A DNA stretch of 64,000 nt from Cotesia glomerata (lineage: Eukaryota > Arthropoda > Insecta > Hymenoptera > Braconidae): assembly GCF_020080835.1 (NCBI RefSeq), contig NW_025403107.1:62001-126000 (forward strand), in the 5' to 3' direction. Each line of letters begins with the position of its first letter. Position 1 is the stretch's first letter. Positions 10,087-19,949 of this stretch are shown one piece after another. A program made the translations under genes and the position numbers. The notes beneath the pieces were generated by a model that was given only the letters and a program-made list of their open reading frames with translations, was not told the origin of the DNA and did no database searches.

Positions 10087-10543
10087 GTATGTAATTTTTT
10101 GGATCATTGACAAAAATCTATATTTTAAAACGTGATCTATTCATTTTAATTATGGAAATTATGTACATGTGCTATATTAATTATCCATTTATTTATTGTG
10201 ATAAATATTTTTACAAAATAGAACATTTATTTATAATTGTGTAGCGTTGAAATTCCAAGTTAAATTTTGAGGTTATTTACCTTCAATTCACGTTGTCAAG
10301 ATGTGATACTGAATTCAGCAGATCTGTGACAATTTTAAGAATTTTAATACAAATCATTTATGATAGAGAAAATTTTAAAAAATTTGCACTCAATTTTTTT
10401 TCACAATAATTTAATTGTTCTAAAAATCTAAAAATTTGTATAATATTTGTTGATTTCAGTATCAATTCAATATTGTGCAATTTGTTAATTAAGTCTACGT
10501 ACAAGTTAACTAAAAATTTATTTTTTAATTTCAGAAATAAACA

Positions 10544-11697
10544 ATGGGTCGTGTAATTCGTGCTCAGAGAAAAGGTGCGGGATCCGTATTTAAATCCCAC
10601 ACCAAAAAAAGGAAGGGAGCACCAAAACTCCGTTCTCTGGACTTTGCTGAAAGACATGGATACATAAAGGGTGTTGTGAAGGTATATTTAATTTTAAATT
10701 ATGGCTTTCCTAAATCAAAAGTCAATTGTTTATGATGATTTCTATTATCCTATCTCTGAAAGGTTATGAAGATCATTTAGAGGCTCTTTCTGATGTGACA
10801 ATTGTTAAAAAAAAAAATTGACTATTGATTTTACAGTTTTATTATTAGATTATTGATCTTAAATTTATATTTCATCAGGAAATCCTCCACGACCCTGGTA
10901 GAGGAGCCCCATTGGCTTGGGTACACTTCAGAGATCCCTACAAATTCAAGACAAGAAAAGAACTGTTTATTGCCCCCGAAGGCATGTACACCGGGCAGTT
11001 TGTATACTGCGGCAAAAAAGCCACACTCCAAATTGGCAACGTTATGCCTGTCGGAACCATGCCCGAAGGAACAATAGTATGTAATCTTGAAGAAAAGACC
11101 GGAGACCGTGGCCGACTTGCCCGTGCATCCGGAAACTACGCCACTGTCATCGCCCACAACCCCGACAGTAAAAAGACTCGTGTAAAGCTTCCATCTGGAG
11201 CAAAAAAAGTAATTCCCTCCAACAACCGAGCTATGGTTGGTATCGTTGCTGGTGGTGGACGTATTGACAAGCCTATCTTGAAAGCCGGGCGTGCGTATCA
11301 CAAGTACAAGGTCAAGAGGAACTGCTGGCCTAAGGTAATTGTCATACCTTTTATACTTAGTAATTACAATATAATAATATTTAATATGATGTTTTGACAT
11401 TTGAAACCTGAATTCATATGTGGACACTTTTCACTGATTTTTAAAATATATAAATTATATTTATTAGCCATCTTTATCTGGAAAAAAGATTAAAAATTAA
11501 TGTATTGCTTATTTTAGGTTCGTGGTGTTGCTATGAACCCAGTTGAGCATCCTCACGGAGGAGGTAACCACCAACACATTGGTAAAGCATCCACAGTCAA
11601 ACGTGGAACTAGCGCTGGTCGTAAAGTCGGTCTTATTGCTGCCCGCCGTACTGGAAGAATTCGTGGAGGAAAAACCGACACCAAGAAAGATGATTAG
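10544..11697 (+). CDS. RpL8: 60S ribosomal protein L8 (uL2)
   Basis: Three coding exons, 10544-10681, 10879-11334 and 11518-11697, all in phase 0, give 257 aa, the standard length for eukaryotic uL2. The start MGRVIRAQRKGAGSVFKSH is the canonical N-terminus; HPHGGGNHQHIG near the C-terminus is the peptidyl-transferase-centre-facing uL2 signature with its conserved histidine. The protein binds 28S rRNA in the large subunit of cytosolic ribosomes. Codon use is visibly more GC-rich than the flanking DNA, as expected for a highly expressed gene. The stop TAG is followed by AATAAA near 11731. The upstream promoter region was invaded by the 4.45-kb transposon. Confidence 0.97.
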
Positions 11698-12587
11698 ACT
11701 GTTAAACAAGTCAATTGTCTTTATCATTATAAATAAAAAACATAAAGATCACACATGTATTTTTATTTTAAATGAATAGAAAATGCACGAGTAAATAATT
11801 TAATCTTGTCGAAAAAACTTCCAACTGTGATCTTAAATTTTACTTTCAACTGAAGGAATATTTCAGTAAATTACTTATAATGTAGAAATTATCAGTGGTC
11901 GAGCAATTTTTTCTTACATTTTTAAATATAAAATTCATGGTTGAATTAAACTTAGTTTAGTATTAAAAATGAATGGACCCTGATTCCTTATTAGGTTAAA
12001 AGCGCGCGCATTTTAAATTTCTAGTTTTCTAGTAAAAAAGAACATTTAATATTAATGATAATTTATATTTTAACATATTATTTTGTATTAATCGTTCTGA
12101 TACGCGTCTAGCTAATTGTACATATGTTTTAAAAATAAATAATTTAATAAAAAAATATTGAAAATTTTTCCAGTACTCTAGACCACGAGTTTCAAATTTA
12201 ATAATCGCTTGTGTTTTTATAAATAAATGTTTTATCTGCGGATGGATAAAGTTAGAGAGCAAAAGAATAAAGTATTATAGTATAGTATTTATTTTAGAAA
12301 ACTAAATTGATGCTGGACTTCTGTAATTTATTAAAAAATTTTAATGTCAAAGTTGGAAGACTTTTCTATGATTTAATTTACTCAAAATTCCTTTACTACT
12401 TTCATTATCCTTAGTATTTATTTATTTGATTTATATAATTAAAATTTGAAATTTTAATCATTAAATAAAATTTTAAAATATAAAAATAATTTGAATTGTT
12501 AAAAAAAAAAAAAAAATTGAATAAGGAAAATTTAGTTAAAGTTAAACTTATCTACCAAGCTGTCCGCCCGGAAGTAGTGTAGTTAGC
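11698..12587. other. RpL8 3' UTR and intergenic DNA, including likely remainder of the bel promoter
   Basis: AATAAA at about 11731 would end the RpL8 message. No gene follows. The last 40 bases before the P element (about 12555-12587) are unusually GC-rich for this contig (GTCCGCCCGGAAGTAGTG). They would directly adjoin the bel 5' region if the P element were absent. Confidence 0.5.
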
Positions 12588-12595
12588 CATATTGC
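12588..12595. repeat. Left 8-bp target-site duplication of the P element
   Basis: CATATTGC, repeated exactly at 19489-19496 directly outside the right terminal repeat. Eight base pairs is the diagnostic duplication size of the P superfamily. Confidence 0.9.
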
Positions 12596-12624
12596 CATGG
12601 AGACTACATAAGGAGCACGAGCTC
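12596..12624 (+). repeat. P-element left TIR
   Basis: 29-bp inverted partner of 19460-19488; the mismatches are at bases 12 and 26. It is immediately preceded by the target duplication. Confidence 0.9.
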
Positions 12625-12842
12625 TAATGGGCAAATTGCCAAAGTCTGCCTACTAAAATTGTGGGTATTAAGCTTTTTTTTTCTACCACTGGCGTAGCTC
12701 ATGTTGTATGTGTACCGCTCTGAAAATAGCATCATAAATATACGTGAAGTAAGCAAGTAAATATTAACCTTTAATTTGTACGTAAATAATAAATATTGGT
12801 AAAGCTAAAAATTGACAAAATAGAAATTTTAAAAAATCAAAA

Positions 12843-15800
12843 ATGGGTAGAGTTTGTGCTGTTAAAAATTGCAATAGTGGGAGTGCAGCTGATATAAAAA
12901 GACGACGTGAATTGAATTTAAAAAAATCAACGTTTTTCAAAGTGCCCAAGGTAAGTTTGAGTATTTTATGATGAATTAGCAGAGAATTTTGACAGTATCA
13001 TTAATATTATGATGAAAATTAGTGCATACAATGATATTTCATGAGTAAATGGACTTATTTGTACGATACTAAATTTAGTAGACATCTGACAATTTTTAGA
13101 GTTTTCATAACAAATTAACTGTGATAAAAAAAAAATATTTTTTAAAATCTCACTTAAAATTTTTGTTTCTTCAATTTCTAGCCGTGGAATTTTTTTTATT
13201 AAATTTTTTTCATGATAGTTGAATTATTATAAAACTCCAAAAAAATTAAAAGATGTCTGTTAACTCAGTATAATTTATTTTTACAATATAGTGGTTCATG
13301 TTGAAGTGATTAAAAAAAAATGTATTTTTTTTATTGTATTATTGAGCAGAGTCCAACAAAGCGTCAAAAATGGATAGACTCTTTATCCACAGAATTAAGT
13401 ACTCACCAATATGTTTGCGATTTGCATTTTCAAAATAATGAAATTAAAGACTGTTATATCACACATTTACCAAGTGGAGAAATAAATCTGCTCAGTAAAG
13501 GTCGAATAACACTCACCCCAGGATCAGTACCTTTGATAGTGAATGAGACACGATCTCCCATGGTTGAAGACTGTGGAAAACAAGTTGATTCAATTGACAT
13601 GTCTGCTGATTTTGAATTACATTATCAAGAAGATCAGCAGCAACAGCGACAGCAGCAAACAATTGTGCATCTTATTTCGGGAAAATCTTCGAATGACTTG
13701 TCAAAAGATTATGAATTACTTTTAGAACATGAACATGAACAAGTGCAGCATCAGCAGGAGCAACAGCCACAGCAACAACAAGAAATCGGAAAACACCCGG
13801 AAAAATCTTTAAATGGCTTGTTAGGAAATACTAAGATACTGGGAGAACATAAACAAGAACAGCAGCAACAAGAATTTGAATTACAATTTTCTAACGATGA
13901 AATGAGTATAGAAACCATAAGGCAACCAAAATTATTAAGTAATGACAATGATCAGGTTGATAAAAATCTTACACAGTGTAGATTAGCTGTAAAGAGAAGA
14001 TTGAGTTATCCTGACGATAATGTAACAATCAAGCGTCAGAAAAAGTTTGAGCATGAGATAGATTGTAACCATCAAGTAAGTTTTTTTTTTTTTATTATAG
14101 AATTTTAGTATTAGCACTAAAAATCACATGTGATTTTATTATTCTAGATAAACCTTAGTAATGATGCGGAAGTTCTGAGTATTATCGTTGCATTGAACAA
14201 ACAATTTCCAATTGCTTGGACCTTTGTTCCTGGCATTAATCAACTGATCGCCATTCAATTTGATCGTGTCAAATTAAAAGAGCGAGTAAGACTAATAATA
14301 AATGATGATCAGTCTGTCTTGGTAAAAATAAATATAATTTTATTATTTATTTCAAGAAACAATTTGTCACTCTCTTCTATAATTAATTTTTAATTGTTAT
14401 AGGTCACATATTCAGAGCACTATAAAAAAAAATTGACTCACAAATAAAATCTGTCAATGATTTAATTAACTTTATAAAGAGTATGGAGTTAAAAAAGTTA
14501 TGCACTGGGACAGGATTTGATTTAAAAAAGTATTCTTTTCATTTGAATAGTTTCTATATTTTTTTTTTCGAACTGAATACTAAAAGAGTTGAAAGTGAAA
14601 ATTTTTAACTAATTATTCTTCAATTCTTTTATTGCAGTTTTTCATTAAAATGTCAGGGTGATGTGAGCGATATTTATAAACGAAGCCAAGCTACACCACG
14701 ATGTCCTGAGTGTCGGAAACTTCGTGTGAGGTTGCTCAAATTAAAAAAAGGTCAAAGGCTTAATATCGCGGACAAGACAGAAGTAACTTCTAAAGCTGTC
14801 AATTTAGGACTTGTTATAAAAAGAAAGCGCATTAAGCGACAGGTATAACTAATTTTTTGGATTACTTTTGATTTTCAAATGGAGTTCCTTGTTATTGCTA
14901 TAATATTTGCTTTTATTACTAGCTTGCATTGTTACTGAGAATTTCAAAATTTTTAACTGTTTAAAAAAGTTATAAATAATAGATCTTTCATTATTTAAGA
15001 AATATTTTAATTATTTTTTATTGTTTTAGCTAGAATCGTGTTCATCGAAATTACGTGAAATCCAAAGGAAAACCAAAACCATTTATAAAGGTGAATTTAA
15101 TAAAAAACTTTCTTTATTACCAAAACAGCAGCAAATAACGGTAAGGATGTGTTTTGAGAATGCTAGTAAAAAAGGCCCAACTGGTAGACGATATGAAGTA
15201 GAATGGATTTACGAATGTCTTCTAATTCGTATGAAAAGTACGTGTACTTACAACATGATACGAGCAAGAAATATAATACCTTTGCCAACGATTGATACAT
15301 TATCTAAGTATATTGAAAAGATAAGTTCGTCGATTTTTGGATTTCTGCCTGAAACTTTTGAAGTTCTTCGAAAAAAAGCATCATCAATGACTCCTGAAAA
15401 TAGAATAGGTCAAATATCTGCTGATGAGGTAAAGCTTATGGAAAATATAGAGTACAACAAAAAAATTGCTGAGTACACTGGTTTTGTTGATCTTGGAAAA
15501 TATACAACTGAGTCTGATAGAGATGTTGCTGGAGATCATGCTCTTGTTTTTATGTTTGTGCCGTATCGGGGTAGTTCTGCTCAACCTCTGGGATGTTTCA
15601 CAACTAAAAATTCAATAACGAGTGAAGTTCTTCATAAATTATTTTTAGAGTGTATTATCCTTGTTGAAAATTCTGGCTTTCACGTGAATTCGATAGTAAC
15701 TGATGCTGCTCAATGGAATAGAGGTGTTTGGACGAAATTGGGAGTTGGGCCCAATAATAACAGTTGTGAGCATCCATGTGACTCTAGTCGTAGATTATGG

Positions 15801-18800
15801 GTGATATCCGATTTTCCACATTTAGTAAAGTGTTTTAGAAATGGGTTGGTTGAATTGGAGGAATTTGAGGTAATTGTTTAAGAAATTTTTTAATAATTTT
15901 GTAAATATTTTTTTCATAACAGATTCAATAATTTCTACATTTATCATAATGCCATTAATCTAACTAGCTTTCTTTTATTATAGACACCTGTAGGAGTGTT
16001 TTATAGAAAATATTGGCAAAATCTTTTGCTAGTAGAACAATTTGAAAAGCCAAATTTGGCTATGGCTTACAATCTCACACCAGCCCACCTAGATCCCAAA
16101 CTATATCAAAAGATGTCTGTTCCTTTGGCTTATCAGGTATAAATTTACAATTTTTCATTCCATTTCTCGAATAACATTCAATAAATTTCAATATCAATAG
16201 TTATACTCACGGGAAGTTCGTTGCGCAATGACGGTTTTAAGAGAAAATGGCAATGAAAAATTTGAAGGATCAGAACCCACTGAAAAATTTATTAAAATTA
16301 TTGATGATGGTATTCAAGCAATGACTTCCCATGATGCTAAAAATGCTCTGTACTTTAAGGATACTTGTGAACAACAACAGGTAATGAATAATATTGTTTT
16401 ATTAACAAAATTAATCAAAATTGTTTGCTTAACGATGACTTTTTGCTATGGATATTATTAAACCTTAAGAATTTTATATCGATTGTTGCGATGGTAAAAA
16501 AATAATTCTATTGGCAAAATAAATTAATTCATGGGTTAGCGAAAATTATTAATTTTCGCTAACCCATTAACAAAAGAGTTATTAATTCTTAAAAATCAAC
16601 AACTATCACTAATGGCATCGTTGAGAAAAATTGAGGACACTACTTGTGTTCTGTATTTTTTTTTTAATGATGAAGTTAAAATACGATGGGTAATTGAAAA
16701 AATGGAGTAAATAATTTAATATATACTACATTAGAAAATTTTAGCTTTTAAAATTTTTTCTGGCTAACTTTTATACTTGTAACTTTTATCTGCATATTTT
16801 AATATACTAATAATATTAAAAATACAAGTGACTTACTACTAATATATGAATATTACTTACTTCTAACAATAATTAATTTTACCAATATTTAGAAATGCTT
16901 TCATTAGCCTTTAAGTATTATTTTGCTTTCAGGCTCAAATTAATTTTTTTTTAATTATTATTTTCCGCTTTTATGCTGCTTCAAAAAAATTTTAATAACT
17001 ATTACTAATTTTTATTTTTCTTTGTAACCAATTACTAACTTCAAATAATAAATCACAATAAAAAATTAATTGAGAAAAATTTCAATAATTTACAGATTTA
17101 TTCCAGCTGATGGCGGATTTGACTGCTTCAATTGTATTCTGTTTTTATGAATACTTAATTAGGAATCAATCAACAAAATCATTAAAACCAAGGAGTTAAA
17201 GCAAAATTCAATCTATTCAATCACTTTTCCTGTTTTCAGTGGATTTTAAAACTTTTCATCGTTGAATGAAGGACTGAAAAATACAAATTGGATGGGAGTA
17301 ATAACACAAAAATCACCCATAATCGATGCTGGCTGGAGATAATAAATTATAAACAATACTAACACCTTATATTACACTACTATTCGCATTACTAATTCCT
17401 AAACGCTTTTTGAAATTTATATCCAAGTAGAATAGTTGCTTATTATTTTTATGACGCTTTCAATTATTACTTTTATCCTCGAAATATTTTTAACAATTTA
17501 TTTACATGTTTTTCTCTGTACATAAATATTTTCCACATTTTCATTTCCTTCAACTGTTTAACTTTTTACCTGTAACACAGGCAATTCGGACTTTATTAAA
17601 GTTTTTAGAAGATTGGGAAAAAATGTATACCCACAAAAAAACTCCTAATGCCTCTACTCCAAAGAATTCCACTCCAAAAAATACAGTTTTAAAGAAAATC
17701 ACTCCAAGACAATCCATACCAGAAAATTCAATCTTAAATCAAGTAATTCCACAAACTACTATCTCAAAAAAAGCGACTCCTAAATCCACATCAAAAAAAA
17801 ATTCTTTTCCAATATCTGCTAGCACTATATCTGGTTTTAAAGTTACCTTACGAGCAACACTACAAATTTTATCAGAGTTACACGATAATTATGGATATGA
17901 ATATCTCATAACATCACGTTTGAGTCAAGACAATCTCGAGGTAATGGCCTAAGGAAGTATTCAATTCGCAAATTTGTATTATAATTTTTTATAATAATAA
18001 TATTATTATAATTGTGTATTTTACAGAGATTATTTTCAATCATGAGATATTCTTGTGGTGCCAATGATCACCCAACACCCCAGCAGTTTGGTCAAGTTTT
18101 CCGATTGTATTGCTGTAATGCCATGATTAAGCCTCCAAAAGGCTCTAATGTCACTGGAGTTGAACTGCTTCAAACTCTTATGAAAACAGAAGATTCATTA
18201 AAAATGTCTCGCCAACCACGAATGGAGTGGTTAGAAAAAATTGACAAGATGCTGGAAAGGGCTGAACCAATTGGTAATATTTGGAACGATAATTCATCCA
18301 ACGATACAAATGGAAGTTCTGAAAGTTCGTTTAATGATACCATTGGAAGTTCTGTAAGTGAGAATGACGTTAATTATACATCTGACATATCGACAATTGA
18401 TTTAAACGCTTCTGAACCATCGACTACTGAACCAACATCTAGGATTCAAACAACTGTAGAGTCCCTCGAACATCATGATTATGATGTTGTGTCTACAAGT
18501 CGAGAAGTTCAAGCGTATATGGCTGGGTATATCGTAAGAAAAATGAAATTGAAATGTAAGTGCTCATCATGCTTCATTACTTTTCAATCATCTAACGATG
18601 AACCGAATTGTCGTGATCGGTTTATTGACTTGATGGAAAAATATGGAGGACTATCGAGAGCTTCTGACAATTTATTTAAACTCACCATGCAATTAGAAGC
18701 TGCTTTTTTAGATGTTGTTGGCAGAGTAGGGTTAAGCCGTGGCATTATATATAAAATATTGGATAGAATTGAAAGTATGCTACCACAATTATCGTTTGTT

Positions 18801-18956
18801 GGATGTGCGATCCATCAGCTTGAAATAACGAAAGACATCATCGATTTTTATGTAACTATGCGACTATATTTTCTGGGTAAAACTTTCAACAAAAGGAATC
18901 AATTAAAAAGAGAAAAGATGAAAACTTTAAAAAAAACTTCGAAGTTAGTAACTTAA
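12843..18956 (+). pseudogene. P-element transposase (THAP9-like), ten exons, one frameshift
   Basis: Exons: 12843-12950, 13350-14075, 14148-14321, 14403-14529, 14638-14842, 15030-15869, 15984-16136, 16201-16380, 17581-17940, 18027-18956, all with GT-AG borders. Product is about 1267 aa if the frame is continuous. N-terminus is a C2CH THAP zinc finger (C5, C10, then CDLH, ending TPGSVPLI), which binds DNA. Gln-rich stretches follow, then a Cys/Lys-rich coiled region. The RNase H-like core follows: first Asp in SADEVKL, second in VTDAAQWNR, and SQDNLE holding the late acidic residue(s). An insertion domain separates the second and third, and AGYIVRKM with Cys pairs lies near the C-terminus. The one defect is in exon 4: after an A9 run at 14424-14432 the frame from exon 3 meets TAA, while the conserved reading continues in another frame. 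This is either an inactivating one-base deletion or a homopolymer sequencing error. Confidence 0.85.
16531..16567. repeat. Perfect 17-bp-arm hairpin in the large transposase intron
   Basis: ATGGGTTAGCGAAAATT (16531-16547), spacer ATT, then its exact reverse complement (16551-16567). It lies in the 1.2-kb intron 16381-17580, in which I see no coding exon. It may be a small palindromic insertion or an RNA structure affecting splicing. Confidence 0.8.
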
Positions 18957-19459
18957 AAAATCTTATTGAAATAAACCTGAGAAACCTATCTTGAATTTTA
19001 ATTGATAAAGTTAACATCTTCTGATCATCTGATAAAAAAAAAAAATAATAATAACATTAGATTTTATAAAAAATTATTCTATTACATAATAACTATTTCT
19101 ATTAGTATTCTAATTATACTTTTATATTTTTGTATTATAATAAATTATTGAAAGAATACAAAAAGTATTCTCTTTATCTGACTCAATTTTATTATAAATT
19201 AATTTTAAATTTGATACTATTTCTTGACGCAAATCTGTAATTAATTTCATTTATTATTATCATTTAAATATTGATTTCTTACTATTATTAATTTATAATT
19301 TGTTTGATTTTAATTATTTACATTTAAACAACCTGAATGTTTTACTTTATAGTTTCGAATTATTATTTATATTTGAAACTGCCGCCTAATTCCCCCACCG
19401 CTTTGGTACATATAGAGCACCAGCGCCCTCTTATTTTGGTAGCCCTATTTGCATATATG

Positions 19460-19488
19460 GAGTTCGTGCTCCTTATCTAGTCTCCATG
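19460..19488 (-). repeat. P-element right TIR
   Basis: Inverted copy of 12596-12624, ending CATG against the target duplication. The GC-rich subterminal stretch at 19380-19440 may hold transposase-binding sites. Confidence 0.9.
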
Positions 19489-19949
19489 CATATTGCGTAG
19501 AGTTTGTACTATCAGCCATTTTATAATTTTAGTTTTGTAGTTTGTGACCAGCTCACCAGAGCAGCACAAGCAGCAGCAGGACGATAGTAGAGACATACGG
19601 ACGATTCAAGGATCGTCTATCTTAGTTGCTCTTAAACGTTTGAACAGCGCGCAGTGTTGGTATTTGATTAAACGTAAAAGCGTAAGAGCAAGAGAGTTAT
19701 ATTGTACCCTAAAAAGCTTCCTTTGTGTGTCGTTGGAATAGCGGCAAGCCTGCCGACGGGTGAATAGCTCAAGCGTGTGCTCTGTACTCAGAACAAACTC
19801 AGACTCAAACGAAAAAATTTTCTTCAGTGCGTCTAGGAGTTAAATAAGTTGAATTTATTGTATTGTTAACAAACGTTTATTACAACGAACGCGAAGCGAA
19901 TTAACGCAATAAGAGCTACGAAAAATAACTACGCACGAGGCGGAGTAAT
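19489..19949 (+). promoter_or_regulatory. bel: bel leader region interrupted upstream by the P element
   Basis: Begins with the right copy of the target duplication. What follows is CAG/CAGCAG-rich sequence without a long frame, ending at the bel start codon at 19950. It reads as promoter-proximal and 5' UTR sequence. The transcript start is not resolvable by eye. The GC-rich sequence left of the P element (12555-12595) would have been contiguous with 19497 before insertion. Confidence 0.5.

Larger units (their letters stand above)
12596..19488 (+). mobile_element. Complete P-superfamily DNA transposon, 6.9 kb
   Basis: Terminal inverted repeats of 29 bp (12596-12624 and 19460-19488) differ at two positions and read inward CATGGAGACTASATAAGGAG. 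The start CATG and the internal ATAAGG recall the Drosophila P terminus. An exact 8-bp target duplication flanks them. Inside is one gene on the plus strand encoding a THAP-domain transposase (12843-18956). It is longer than the 2.9-kb Drosophila P element because of a large intron and Gln-rich and Ser/Thr-rich insertions. The near-identical TIRs and exact target duplication point to a fairly recent insertion. Confidence 0.92.

Noticed and set aside
13751..13948. Cys-rich minus-strand frame
   Set aside because: Antisense shadow of the CAG/CAA-coded Gln runs in the P transposase exon 2.
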